DNA of 64,000 bases from Branchiostoma floridae (lineage: Eukaryota > Chordata > Leptocardii > Amphioxiformes > Branchiostomatidae): the NCBI RefSeq assembly GCF_000003815.2, contig NC_049987.1:23511824-23575823 (forward strand), given 5' to 3'. A program made the translations under genes and the position numbers. The notes under the pieces were generated by a model that searched no databases, had not been told where the DNA came from, and was given only the letters and a program-made list of their open reading frames with translations. Of the stretch, positions 1 to 13,400 are shown piece by piece; position 1 is the first letter of the stretch, and the number at the start of each line of letters is the position of its first letter.

Positions 1-749
1 ACAGGTAATACAAGTAAACCATGATAAATTCTTAATCATTACAATCAACCAATCGCACCAGCTTACGCGTTCCTAGGATCCTCTTATGTGCAAATCCAAT
101 CGCCAAGGCAGCCGACTAAACACTCGTTCGAAAAATAAATCGGCTTATTTTCCAGCGAAACCCATCTGATTGTTTAGGAAAATTCCTCTTCTAACGATAG
201 CCAAAAAATTTGAATGATGGTGTTTGCAAGACATTACACAAGGAGCCAAAACTATACCAAATAGAGAAAAAGAGAATGAACAATACACTGCAAATCCATT
301 TCATGGAGATAATGATTATCAAACACACGTGGGTTAATGCATCGTCCAGAAAGCGCACAGCATTACATAGCGCCGTCGAAACACAAAAAAAACCGACTCA
401 AATCATCAATACAAATTATCAATAGAATCTGACCGATTCTGCTACCTGGATATTACATCATTGCAATCAACCAATCGAACCAGCTTACGCGTTCCCAGGA
501 TCCTCTTATGTGCAAACCCAATCGTCAAGGCAACCGACTAATAAGAACTGCATGATTTAGTTCAAATCAGAGAAGCCACAGCACATCATGTGGAACATGA
601 GGCGCACCACAGGCCGATTCATTACATAAGGAGATTTTCTTCACAGCAACGTCTGTTTCCTTGAGACATCTTCATCTCACATGCCACTTTGTACTGTGAA
701 AGTTTAGGTACACACTGAAAATGAAAGCTTGAGCAACCCTGATTTATCT

Positions 750-961
750 TACTCTCCAAGCAGAGGTTAGGCTCCGGCTGTCTTTTAACGTTTTTTAGTC
801 GTTTTTATCGGGCTTTCTATTTTGTCATTTTTTTCTTACTGTGTCCGGCCTAACACAGGCCGGACACAGTAAGAAAAAAAAGACAAAATAGAAAGCCAGA
901 TAAAAACAACTAAAAAAAACGTTAAAAAACAGTCGGAGCCTAACCTCTGCTTTGAGAGTAG
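750..961. mobile_element. Hairpin MITE with 8-9 bp target duplication
   Basis: A near-perfect palindrome of about 104 bp per arm starts with tactctccaagcagagg and ends with its complement, with its centre near 855. It is flanked by gatttatct at 741-749 and 961-969. The homologous blocks at about 20049 and 59085 have a single gatatatct here and no insert, so the empty site is visible. It shares its ends with the elements at 4330 and 30711. The 8-bp version of the duplication fits all copies best and suggests a hAT-like source. No ORF. Confidence 0.85.
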
Positions 962-1076
962 ATTTATCTAAGATACCCCACCCCATACTATCGCCTTAAT
1001 CCTGATATCCGAGCAGAACGAACACAAACAATGATTGTCCAACCGCATGCAATGAATACCCTTCTATAAACCTATC

Positions 1077-1158
1077 CTTCCCTCCCTCCCTAACTCCCTC
1101 CCTAACTCCCTCCCTAACTCCCTTCCTAACTAACTTCCTCCCTAACTGCCTCCCCGCC
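1077..1158. repeat. ccctccctaact minisatellite
   Basis: Tandem 8-12 bp pyrimidine-rich units of the form ccctccctaactcc. The same array type recurs at the same place in the homologous blocks (20159-20369 and 59202-59332). Confidence 0.85.
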
Positions 1159-1203
1159 TACGGGATTGACTCCCTTCCACCCTAATCTGCTTCCTCACGC
1201 TGC

Positions 1204-1419
1204 NNNNNNNNNNNNNNNNNNNNNNNNNNNNNNNNNNNNNNNNNNNNNNNNNNNNNNNNNNNNNNNNNNNNNNNNNNNNNNNNNNNNNNNNNNNNNNNNN
1301 NNNNNNNNNNNNNNNNNNNNNNNNNNNNNNNNNNNNNNNNNNNNNNNNNNNNNNNNNNNNNNNNNNNNNNNNNNNNNNNNNNNNNNNNNNNNNNNNNNNN
1401 NNNNNNNNNNNNNNNNNNN
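1204..1419. other. Assembly gap
   Basis: Run of 216 N. Sequence unknown. Confidence 1.
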
Positions 1420-3479
1420 AGACACGTAATAATTTTTTTTGTTTGTTTGTTACATATTGAAAATAATGTGTTGAAACCAACTTAAAGACATTCTACCTTT
1501 TTGATCATGTTTTATCTAATATGAGCTAAGAAATATTCAAGCGATTGTGCAAAAGTATTTTTAAGGTTTTAAACAAAAAGTTAACAAATGTACAACGTAC
1601 TGTTCACATAAATGTTAATTTTCTTTTCAAACCTCTGCCAGTTCTGTGAATTCCTTTTGCTATATTACATCCAATACCGTAATACCGCCACCAATCATAA
1701 TACAGGCAAATGTATAAGCGATGAATTTAAGGAGATCTAACGTTTACTTGTGCAGAAACATTAATTTTCGTGGTTTGCACACTTCAGACACCCATATCTT
1801 CAACACATTTTCAAAAAGGCTTCGATAAAGATGCATTAGACGACAACAAAATCTAATGTTTTCAGTTACTTATCGGGACATGCGAGCGCGTCGTGAGAAG
1901 AACATACTGTCACGTGATAATTATCACATGTACTCATGGCACAAGCCAAGGCGAGCATAATTTATTAGAAAACTTAGATTTCTGTTGGTGACCTACATTT
2001 CTTGTCAAGTGTGATCTATTGTCAAAAACTGTTTTGCACATATTTTACGGCTTATAATTTTATGTTTTATCTTGAGCATCGACGCTGGGTTCCAAACTGG
2101 TTATGTTTTCAGCCAAACGCACCTACTCTTCTTGAAAAGTGAGCCAGGTTCTCAATTCTATTATTACGTGCAGATGTTTGGCGAATATGGACAAACTTTT
2201 AAAACATGCCACCCGACGCTTCCCATGTACGGAGATTTACTTCACCATCGGAAATGGTGAATTCACCCCTCATTACACAATTCCGCAAGCGGGATCACCC
2301 CACCCCCCACAGAGGAAATACTGTCATGAAAGTGCATCCTCCAGGCTTCATGCCAAGCCCAAATGATATTTGGAAGAATGAAAATATAAAATACCCCGAC
2401 TGGGACTGCTGTTGCCCTCCCGGCTTGGCGTGACTTGTCAGGTTTCTGCACACCAAAAAATACACGCCCTGCGTTAGGCGGGCGCCGAACACATTATGAA
2501 ATATGAAGAAATTAGAAACCAAAGATGAAAGAAAATCATGAGGGACAAACAGCGCACGTTTCCAGACAAATCAGATACACACGTAATTGTTTTCTTTGTT
2601 TGTTCGTTACATATTAGAGGTATCGAAAACAATCTTTAAAGACATTCTACCTTTTTGATCATGTTTGGAACCTTATCACATATATTGCATTCACCAATAT
2701 GCACAAATAGGAGAAAAACAATTCTTTTTTTCTTCGTCTGAATTTTGCCGTGTTCCTCACAAAACAAGTAGACTGTACACACACGTAAAAGTTTTACGTT
2801 AACGCATACTTTTATACATTTTCTGAAATAGATTTTCATTTGGCGTCTTCACCCAAGGGCAATGACCCTAATTGACGGCTGCGCAGAAGGTCCCCGGTGA
2901 GTCCCCTCAGGATTGATTTTTAAAAGTATCAGAAGATGTGTTTTTCTTTGGAAATGTTGGCATCTTGGAGCTGTATTCTACAGGTAAGGGTTGTAGGTTT
3001 TTTATTATGTCGAAAAAACCAGACTTTCAAGCCTGTTTTGGGTGCCTGGACACTAGAAAGAAGTTTGTTATGTAGCTGTCATTGTAGTGCCAGATGGGGT
3101 CAAAGGTCACCGAGTTGCGTTTGGATGCAAATCACATGTGTTCCAGTGGTCAGAAAGTTCCGAAAAGTTGAGAATGGACATTTTAGAAGCCGGGCTACCC
3201 TCTCAATGTTAGTTTTTCGAGAACGAAACGTCAGGTAGGTGACTTTTGACAGCTTCTATTTGCCATTAAATGCATTATAAGGATAGGGAAGACATGATTG
3301 GTGGTCACTGCTCCCAAGCAATACCCAAGTTGCACACCCAAGCTTAGTGCTGCAGTGTTGCTAAGAACTGTCAGGTGGCGTCATTTACACGAGCCAGCTT
3401 TACACATGTCAAAGTTCAGGGTCGACTAGAATAATGTGAATATATTGTTTAACTGATAGGGTAGAAATCTGGATAATTA
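1420..3479. other. Intergenic, no recognised feature
   Basis: No ORF here has a recognisable domain. Short open frames at 2072-2522 and 2936-3238 lack coding character. Nothing here was matched to the other units by eye. Confidence 0.5.
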
Positions 3480-4329
3480 GTATGTATGGATCGGGCTGAT
3501 CCTCACGCTAGCCGACATCTTTTTCGCCGCAGCCACCCTCACTAAGACAGCAGAGCCGCGGAGTTCCCGTTTACAACTTTTATTCAGACAGGTTTCATCA
3601 ATCTTGCTTCTTCAGTGGTCCAGACTCAAATGAGCAGAGTTCACAAGCTTTGAAGAACAGCAAGAAAATCTAGAGTTGGTTCAGGCTTGTTACAAAGGAA
3701 ATTCCTTTCTTAAATACCAGCAATTTTGGCATTGTGTTTTTTTTCGTCCGTTTACAACTGTTACTGTGGAAAATGTATGAATATAGGAGCTAATACCTTG
3801 ATTAGTCTGACGACGTAAGGCGACATTTGCTTTTATCTGAGCGAATGACGTGGCATGAGGTGGTAAGAATGGCATNNNNNNNNNNNNNNNNNNNNNNNNN
3901 NNNNNNNNNNNNNNNNNNNNNNNNNNNNNNNNNNNNNNNNNNNNNNNNNNNNNNNNNNNNNNNNNNNNNNNNNNNTCCTGCCATTTTAGGTAAACATGTA
4001 AAGTGAACTGCAAAAAGCAATATAACGTCTGTATGTTGTTGTAACTTACATTCGGTTCAACTGAAACAACATTACACGCAGGGGTGACTAGCGTTTGCTT
4101 TTCAAACTTTAAATTCAGTCATGTGATCAACATAGACTTTCTCAATAACCGTGATTGACGGGTGTCGCGAACGGCAATGCATAGCGATCGTCATATATCT
4201 CGAGCTACGTTTAAGAAGGTTAGACGAGCTGGTAAACAATAATCAAATACAATACAATACAAATTGTGTGCAGAAGGCTGTTATTAGTATGATTCGTATT
4301 AATTCATTATCTCCTCTTTTAAAATCATA
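3480..4329. repeat. Repeat block upstream of unit A (copy 1 of 3)
   Basis: Starts with 'ggatcgggctgatcctcacgc' type sequence and contains a poly-purine stretch, 'tcttcagtggtccagactc', and the dispersed 'gacgtggcatgaggtgg' repeat interrupted by an N gap. Closely similar to 29630-30700 and 62270-63090. Apparent small ORFs on the minus strand (3690-4020) are repeats, not genes. Confidence 0.75.
3876..3975. other. Assembly gap
   Basis: Run of exactly 100 N inside a dispersed repeat, the usual length for a gap of unknown size. Confidence 1.
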
Positions 4330-4460
4330 TACTCTTCAAGCAGAAGCTCGGCTCAGGACGCACAGATTTGAATAAAACGGTACAAAATCGTGAGAACGTT
4401 CGACAATAATGCTTAAAACATATCATAACTACCGAAGCCGAACCTCTGCTTGGAGATTAG
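4330..4460. mobile_element. Degenerate MITE, tactctcc family (unit A copy)
   Basis: Ends tactcttcaagcagaag and its inverted form cctctgcttggagatta. It sits at the position orthologous to 30711-30841 in unit B. Flanks aaatcata (4322-4329) and aaatcagt (4461-4468) are decayed copies of the 8-bp aaatcaca duplication in unit B. The insertion therefore predates duplication of the unit. Confidence 0.75.
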
Positions 4461-4469
4461 AAATCAGTA

Positions 4470-7463
4470 GTGCAGTGTATATAAACTAACGAAAGAAGAA
4501 TAGAAAATGCATAACAAACTTTCATCACGAACACATTTTTATTAGCGTCTTCGGCCTTTTTACACACTCAGATCCCTTCTCTGCATCTGTAGAGCATTTG
4601 TACATCAGACGAGTCACATACTTCTTTTCCAAATCTTATCTTCTTCAGGTATCTGCTCAACATCAGATCAGATTCAAACCCATCTCAGTTGATATATGGT
4701 TAAAACCCAGTACTACAAACATGCATTCCTAAAGTGATTTTACCAGAGGATTTTACGTTCTACATAAAGGATTTTCTTTTAACAAGCCGCATCTGGGCAT
4801 CACATACAAGTCATGTCACTTAGTGCTCCTACAGAAGTTTGTACTGTAAAATGTAAACGTTAAATGTTATAGAATCTGACATCTAGTTTTAATTATTTCT
4901 TTTTTTCTTTATAGATCATTATTTCTTGGAATACATATACAGATAATATTCTTCTAAATGCCATGTAGATCTAAAAGACTACAACTAAAACAAGGCTTAC
5001 TATTCAAGCTCATTACTATGAACCATACAATAATCGCATAGACTGGATTATTACACGTTTCTGGAACAATTATACAAAGCACATCTAAGTTACATTTTTC
5101 TTGGTCAATATTCAATACTCAATGTTCATAACTCTTACTAAGGCATGATAAGAACTCGCATGTTTAGTGACGTCTTTCAGTCCTGATCAAAAATCATCTT
5201 ACGACTAATTTTACATTTTAGACTTACTACACTATGTAGGGTAACCATGTAACAGATATGGCGTTTTCTTTGTTCAACACCAAAATCACATTGTTGGAAC
5301 TGGAGGCAAGAACGTGTCCATCCTGAATCTTGCAATGGGCACTGGTTACAAAACATTTCAACGCCCATCGATGTTAAGACAAAATAACTTTCCCATTCCT
5401 CAATAACTTGAGCTGTTAGGGTTAGGGTTGTGTAAGGGTTATGGTTAGCCTCCACATCGCGACCTGAGATGTTTAGTCCACTCAGACGTCTGCTTGGCAA
5501 TTACCCGACCACACAGGTGTGGCAGATTATTCTCCAATCATGTATACCGGAAACCCCCAAGCAGTGTTGGGACAAATACTTGGCAGGAGCAAAAATTTGG
5601 CCTGACACCGGGCAGCATATGATCACCCACTTCTGTCTCTGCCTTCTTCAGACTACGTCATGTTAATAAATTACACAATTAAGTATGAAAAAGCTGCATA
5701 GTCATCTAAGCATTACTTTCACTTCCTAAAAAAAGCGTAAAAGTCATACAAAACTCCGGTAACATTCAGATTGCTCAACCATCCCCTTCAAAAGAGTTAC
5801 TAAGGGTTGACTTACATTGTACTGTAATATGTTGTATTGCTTCATTGCTCAGGAGGATCGTCACCCACAAGTAAAACTCTTCAGTGTGTATCCCTATACA
5901 AATGTCATGTACAAATAACAAAGATAGTTATGAATTATACAATCATAATTCTACAATAATCACATTCACAAAAGTCGAAAATCCAAACATTAGCCAAGGA
6001 ACCACCCTCCGTAGTAACCGCTGGCTCATGATAATTGAGTACAAAGATGTGCACAATTAAAAGCAAATTATCAATCTATTTGTACAATTGATGAGCAACT
6101 TCTATAAATAATACAAGTGTTTTCTATAATAGAACATTTATAGAGATATGATTTAGCCCTCAGGGGGATAATCTTCCTGAGGGTTTCTACAATTGCAAAC
6201 ACATAGACAAAAATACACAACACTGGTATGCAGATAGGACAACTCCAAGGTAATCAATACTTACGAATTACACATCAAAAGTCCAAAATCATTTGCCTTT
6301 CACTAACATGTTGACATTATGACATTAGCATCCAAAGTCTTGATATCAGTCGGCAGGCCATTCCAAAGCTTCGCAACTCTGTATACGAATTTTTCTCCTC
6401 TTAATTATTGCATTTTGTTTTAGGCAGCGAAGAATTTTTCACTGGCCATCTTGTTAAGTATGTATGACGTTCATGCATCGATGAACATTCGAAATCCATG
6501 TAATAAGACACGCTTGGTAGATAGTCGACGTATGGGGTATATGGTTTTATAACATACGCCAAACGTCAGCGACACTGATGAAAGATAGTGGATGCTATCT
6601 GAAAAGTCTGACCTTTTTCCGAAATCTTTTCCAGCTGCTTTGGTAATTGTTTTTTGCGTATCTTATTACATGTATGACTAACCTTCATTCACGTGTTTTA
6701 ACCATATTTATATTTCAAATACTGTTATTTGGCGTATGACCTTCATGAAATGACCTTAAGTGTTTACTGGTGTCCGTTTGCTCACCTGTGACAACGGTTC
6801 GAAGGAATAGTTTTAAAGAACTTACACTTAGTTTGTCTCCTAGATCTTACCAGTAACCAGTCTAAATCAGAATGCATTCCAGTGACCTGTACATCATTCC
6901 ACTGCGAGCCTGCAGGCTCAGTTTTACAATACCTGATGAAGCTTTTTTGACTGTGACCCCTCCTATAACGGTGCACAGTAGTTAATGACTTACAGAACTA
7001 AGGCTTGGATAACAAGTTTATTGACAGCATATTGTCTAGCACTTATCAACTTATGTTCTTGTTTTGTTGTTAGATTTTTGATATGCTAATTCAGAGATAG
7101 AGTCAGAATGCAGACCAAACATTCTGCTTCCGTTCAAGCAGTTCAACAACGTCATAACCAATTGAGAAGTCCAGGGTGGTGTTGGACATGCAATAGAGCC
7201 AACTTGCGAGTTGCCAATAACCTGCATTTTGTCTTTAACACTTTCATAATCAGACGATTAGGGTCGAACCCAGGAGAAGATTATTACAAGTTGAGGTTGC
7301 AGAGCATCCAAGTTTTGAATAAACTAATGAGAATTTTTAAAAAAAGAGATGCTATTTTAGCTTATTGTTATAGTCCAGATTTCACGTTGCACTGATCAGT
7401 TTTACTTAACTTCCGATGCCCGGAGAGCCGCTGTACAGAAGCGGTGAGAGTTTCACATGTCGT
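4470..7463 (-). other. 3' flank of gene copy A, possible long 3' UTR
   Basis: Region downstream of the copy A stop codon. It is similar to 30850-34193 of unit B, most strongly at 4480-5200 against 30850-31560. Minus-strand AATAAA hexamers occur at 7017-7022 and 4538-4543. The second is conserved in unit B (30922-30927), but without transcript data the polyadenylation site is undecided. The plus-strand ORF 7108-7395 has no recognisable domain. Confidence 0.4.
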
Positions 7464-7474
7464 CTATGGACGTC
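7464..7474 (-). CDS. Copy A last exon: GRP then stop
   Basis: Acceptor ttttttccag. The reading frame gives Gly-Arg-Pro then TAG at 7464-7466. The homologous exon in copy B has TTG at this codon and continues for 24 more residues. Beyond the TAG the copy A frame stays open and still resembles that tail (QRLSGHRKLSK), so it looks like a recent nonsense change. Confidence 0.75.
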
Positions 7475-10400
7475 CTGGAAAAAAGGAACAGAATTAGCAA
7501 GGATGTGATGTGGAATGTGTTTTTGACATGATTTTAACAATAATGTATAGTGTGGTGAATACTTAATGATATTTGGTCATAAAACAATCGCACCTCATAA
7601 CAGTAATAGGAGGTTTGGCAGGATAAAACACTGAGAAACCACCATATCTATTTCAGACCATGGTCCTTAACTTTTAAAAAAAACATATCGTTACAGTTGC
7701 CCTGCTGTCAAACCTAAAGCACACAAATAGTATAATAAAATGTATTGCCATGGCAACGATCTCCAAGTTTCCATCTCGTGTTTACGAACATGCTGTGGTC
7801 ATGTTTTTGGGCTTTTGGGGCAGAGTTTAACTACTGTACGTTTTGGCCCCCTATAGGATCTTTTTTTAAATCGCAGGTGTCTATTTTGTCTTAGACTTTG
7901 GACGAGAATAACTCAAGACCATGGTAGCGGACCTTCATAATTTTTGGTATGTAGATGACTGAGTAATGATTTACATATTAATAAAATAAGTATGCAAATC
8001 AACAGATGTTTCGCATGACTAATAAGGAAATTTTAAAATCAACTGTATGCATAATAGGACTCTCGAACTTGTCACATATGTAACTGAGAAATTGTAATGG
8101 ATATCAATTGTTTAAATGAAGACCTTATTTTCATAATTAATGAGAAAATGCTATAATTCCATAACTCTAGATGATGGGAATTTCATTCTTGCCATCATTA
8201 TGAAGCTAAGTGAGCTGAACATTATTAGACGCCGATTATGCAAATGTCACTTTTACATAACTTCATTCTTTGAACAACTTATGCTATTTGGATAGAGAAG
8301 CTACGCAACGGAGACAAGCTATGCAAATGAGGACCTTATTTGCATAATTAATGGAGAGTTTTTTGTATCAATTCACTGGAAAATGTTGATATCATTTGGC
8401 GAAGGTATGAAGTCGTGAAAATCTAGTTCGTGTCATGAAATGAGAAATATCTTTACTCCTAGTCTTGCTCGTACTTAACGCATGCGTAAATAAAAATCCA
8501 TGTATCATATAATCGAAAACAACATGTTTAGACAGTTTAAAGACCTGAACATGTTGATACAAGGATGGAGGTACTAATAGTGGTGAATCTGTCAGGAGTT
8601 GTACTTACCATTGATTACGCCAGGAGGTGCTGCCGTGGACAGGTAGATGCCGTCTGGGACCTTCAGGCCATCCACCAGCACAGTCTTGGTCAGGCCGGAC
8701 TTGGACAGCCTGGAGGTGTAGAACAAAACATGTCTTTCGTGATATAAATGCGTATACTTAGATAAAGAGTGTAAAAATAGGACTTCAAAACGTTAGACAT
8801 GTATTCTTATACCGATTTTGATCTGCATACAACATGTATATGCATGTATTTGGGGATATTTTAGTATTTTATTTCATGCATATATTAGTATATCGGCTCT
8901 CAGTACTACCAGATATGTACACACAAGATACATACATATCATGTAGATTATGATGCAGAATTTCATCAGGTAATTACAGATTTCTCACTACAAACTGTTT
9001 TCAGTAAATAAAGGGGATTTACTCACTTTCCGACTTTTCCCTGATTGGATGATGCTGATGAATTCCTCCAGATAGACGACCAGTAGACGAAGTCCTCATC
9101 AACAGCGATTCCTACAACCCACTTCCCGTGTTCATACAGCACTTGTCGGATATCGTTGCCCAGCAGGTCTGAGCTGTAGATACCGTACCACTGATCATTG
9201 TAGTACAGCCGATCCTCTAAATGGGATGAACAAATATACTGATCAATACTAACTAAACAAAAGTTTCCAAACTTGTTTTACTTACTTGACTAATCATTCA
9301 TGTGCCTTGAAATACATGATCATATTGGCAACACGCCCCTAACTAGAGTCTGTTTCCTCACCTTTGAAGTCTATTGTAAGGGGGCCGGTACTGTCCACAC
9401 CCTTGATGATGATGGTTGGGTTACTGCCGTCCATCGCAGCTCGGTCAATCCTCTCTGTAAGATAGTTCCTCCAGTACATGAGTCTGTGGAAAAAAGCCCA
9501 GCAAACAGAAATATTAATCTCCGCGAGGTGTTTTGAAATTTGCTGTTTTGATGTACATCATCTCGTTAATTATGTACGTTAAGTCGTAACTAAAATGATC
9601 TATTGAAGTTTTTACAACTGTAGTGCAACACAAATTCTTCTCACCTCGAATTTTCAGTCGCACTTCCGTCGACCTTCTTCAGGAGTGAGAACACTTTTGA
9701 ACTTAGCATAGTCAGAACACTTTTACACCGTACCAACACTATTATCACTGACCCGCTCAACAGACAAAAAGAAACATTACACATAACACAAGCAGTGTGG
9801 GTACCCGTCTTGGGAAAGCCACGGCACCCAGGTCCACTGTTCCCCGTGACCACAACCTGAACCCTGCCACTCGCCAGAACAACAGAGGGTTGGTTGTCCT
9901 GCCCTATGTGAAGGGCGTCTCGGAAGACCTCCGTAGGATTTTCACGAGCCACAACATACAGACCTGTTTTAGACCTACGCGAACCCTACGACAGTCACTG
10001 GTGGCACCAAAAGACAAAACAAAGAAGGAGGACAAGTGTGGCATAATTTACCACATCCCGTGTCAGGGAAGAAATACCCGTGGTCCCTGCCAGGAATCAT
10101 ACATTGGGGAAACTGAGCGCTCGCTCAAGACTAGGTTCTTGGAGCACAGGAGAAAGAGTTCGGCCTCGTCGGAGGTATCACAACACATTCATATTGAGTC
10201 ACCCGGACATTTCATCAGCTTGGACAAAGTAGAAATATTGGACACCGAATCGGATTACTTTGCGAGGGGGGTAAAGGAGGCCATCTACATAAGAGCACAT
10301 CAGCTGACACTCAACAGAGACGGGGGCCGATATCGTCTGCCAGGCTTTTATGATTCGTTACTCGAGTCACGTGTCTCCAAGTCACGTGATCAGAGTAACT

Positions 10401-13400
10401 GAATCGTCACTCCTGAAGAAGGTCGACGGAAGTGCGACTGAAAATTCGAGGTGAGAAGAATTTGTGCTGCACTACAGTTGTAAAAACTTCAATATGTATT
10501 CTATCAACACAGATGAGCTTTCATGCTAATATAAAATGATCTAATTGCACACCACCTAATTTATATACTGTAAATGCAGAAATGTTGGCACTTCACCGCG
10601 AAATTAAAACCACCGCAAACATTTTTCCATGGTAGTAAGAGAGTAAAGTGCTTGGTGCTACCGCGAACTTAAAACCACCGCGAACAGTCATTTTTCCCGC
10701 TACCGCGAAATTAAATCCATATACAGTATACAGCGCAAGAGAAGGAAGGAAGCTCATATGAAATGCATGACATTGTCTGGTTTACTGAGTAATCAACGCT
10801 TCATGAGATTTACCTTAACCCGACTTCCTTCTGCCACAGGTATGAAATGCCAAAAGTTCCCGAACGAGGTGTTATATAATTTCCCATTGATTATTCAAAT
10901 TATAGTAACCCTATAAACGTGCGCATCATTAGAACGAAAAGTGGAGATAGAAGGGCAGTTATGACCATACAACACCAATAAGCGATAAAAAAGGTCAATC
11001 CTTTATATATATATAACTGGAGAAAAACCGTATCAAGGGCCATCACAGCCCAGCAAAGACATGTCTCACAGAATTCTCCCAACGAACTTTTACACTCAGT
11101 CTGTTACCACTTCAGCCGGGGTGATCGAGACGGAAAGTATTCACCATGGGAACGTTAATACATGAAACTTTGTCACTATAACTACAATTGTGTTTGTCAA
11201 TGAAGAAATGCATTTTACTCACCCATTCCTGGGGTCGAGGACCAGTTGATTGGTGCCTTTGGTTGCTGGTGACGTCAGAAGTGTCCTAGCGGACGATCCG
11301 TCCTTCTTTGCTACAGAGATAGGGCCTGCGCCATTGACAGACCAGTAGATATTTCCCTCAGCGTGGTCCAATGCCAGACTCCAGGCAGCTGCAGAAAAGA
11401 GCAATATGAGGACGTTCCTGTGTAATTGATCACTGTACGAATAACAGGAACCATGATGTAGCACCTTGGCAGTGCGTTTGCCTCGTGACCTCGAATCCAG
11501 CTGCACTTAAGAGGACTTTCCTCACTTTACTCAGGTGAAAATGAGTACCTAGCTTCGGCTAGGGCCGTCCTTTGGATAGGACGTCAAATGGAGGTCCCGT
11601 GTTCGGAGAGAGCAACACCCCAAGCACGTTGAAGAACGAGCCACATGTGCAAACATGAGCGGATCAAACCATTCCGGTCCAAATAGGGGTAGGGAATCTC
11701 CCGAACAGCCCTTGTAACCCCTGCTTCGCCTTTTGGGTCAGTTAGTCCTCACACATAGTGAGCAATTGGGCTGGTCTCAATCATGATGTTTCTGACCTAG
11801 GGCGAAGAGATGTTGTTACAGTTACAACGTAACCCGTAACCTTGAGTGGCCTTCAGGTCTTGTTACGTGGTGACCATTAAGTAAAAAGAAGGAAATGCTT
11901 GAAAGTGCACACTTATGTTGGAATCTTTGAAATGTTGTTCTACGTGTGAAAAATATTGATATTTAGAGTAGTCCACAACAGTGTTGCTGTGTACGTTTTC
12001 TATTACTCATACTTATTTCTATTGTTTAATCTATATAAATTGTATTAAGTTAGTAAAAGGAGGCCTTCGTATAAGCAATAGGTTTTGACCTCTCTTGTAC
12101 TTTTATGTTCCTTTATATTTCTTTTTTTTCTTTTTTTTTTCTAAGTGCGAAACAAATAAACAATATATAGAATAAACAGTGTACACAGATTCCCCAAAGA
12201 TGCTGGGGTTTGCCGATAGACCGGCACATCTCAGCCCAGAAATGTGTAACTAGGACCACCATGCAGTCACTCAATTTCTGTTAACTTTGATTGCACACTA
12301 ATGTCCAAGCAGATGTACAGATAATATAACATTTGCGGTATTTTAACCGTATGCAGATGATGTCCAAGCAGACGTTAGGATCTGGCTCATTCTCTGTGTC
12401 CTAAGCCAGTTTTTTGCAACATTCTTTTCTAGAATTGTATTCTATTAAAAGTTCGCCTTTTCCCACATCAACAAAAGAACAAAGAGCAGGATACTCACAT
12501 CCACTGAGATCGTCTGGACACAGCTTTCTCAAAAAATTTCTGAATATTGCTTTCTGATTTTGGCTGACCTAAAATCAGATCTATCACTTTGAAATGCTTA
12601 CTTCGGACTTTGAATTTAAGGATTACATTGGCAATTTATAACTTACGATAGCCGATGTCTATGATAGTCTCCATGCCACTTCCATCACGACGAGCCCGTT
12701 TGATGTTTTTGTTACAAAAATCTGACCAGTACACGTAGTCGGTGAGCGGGTCGTAGTCCAGGGCGTAGGGTCGACCGACACCTTCCAGTGGAAGTGTGAC
12801 CTTTGATCCGGCAGTGATGTCAACTTGGATGATAATCTCTTTCTCACCATCACCGACCAAGAGGAATGGCTCACTGTTACGGGAGTCATGGTCTCCTAAT
12901 GGGTGGAGGAAATCAAAATAATGAAAAATACAACGGTTGTTTCCCAAACAATCGTTATATTTTAAATCATTATCTATATTCTTTCTAACATATAATATCA
13001 CGAAAAGTATCACATATTGGATGATGATAGTCAATGCTGTTTTGGGCGACAACTCTGGGGTTAGCATAACAGTGCAGTATACGTCCGATTGGCAAAAATT
13101 CCCAGAATTCTCCTTGCGTGCAAAGTTGCTCATCTCTTTGGAGGAGAATAATTCGGGAAGGTATTGATCGTAATGATTTTTTGGTATTTGGCAGTTTATA
13201 AATCCACTGCATAGGACACTCAAACACATAACATACGTAAATGAAAAGTATAGAAAGACATTGATTATTCAAATTCTTCCTAATTTGAATATGTTAATGA
13301 TAGAGTACTATAATACCATTTGCATATATCAATGAGAAAGCACTATAATACCATAGTGGTAAATGATAGGAATTTAATACTTCCGATATTTGGCAGCTAC

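Larger units (their letters stand above)
1..1203. repeat. Tail-repeat block, copy 1 (end of a preceding unit)
   Basis: This stretch matches, with gaps, 18832-20400 and 56578-59340. All three start near a shared 'aggtaatacaagtaaa'-type string, pass through 'cagcaacgtctgtttccttgagacatcttc', and end in a ccctccctaact minisatellite. No credible gene is present. It is interpreted as the right end of a repeat unit whose gene lies outside the window to the left. Confidence 0.7.

Noticed and set aside
3690-4020. ORFs beginning MQKNKMPF-like or LPPHATSFAQ
   Set aside because: They recur in each R-A repeat copy (29873, 62522 and others) with frame breaks; noncoding repeat.
5415-5450. Telomere-like gttagggttaggg
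   Set aside because: Only about two TTAGGG units; too short for an interstitial telomeric repeat.
7108-7395. 95-codon plus-strand ORF downstream of copy A
   Set aside because: Not conserved in unit B and no domain; lies in the 3' flank of the receptor gene.
12636-13229. 197-codon minus ORF containing the propeller exon
   Set aside because: Only 12647-12895 is exon; the rest is intron read-through upstream of a good acceptor.
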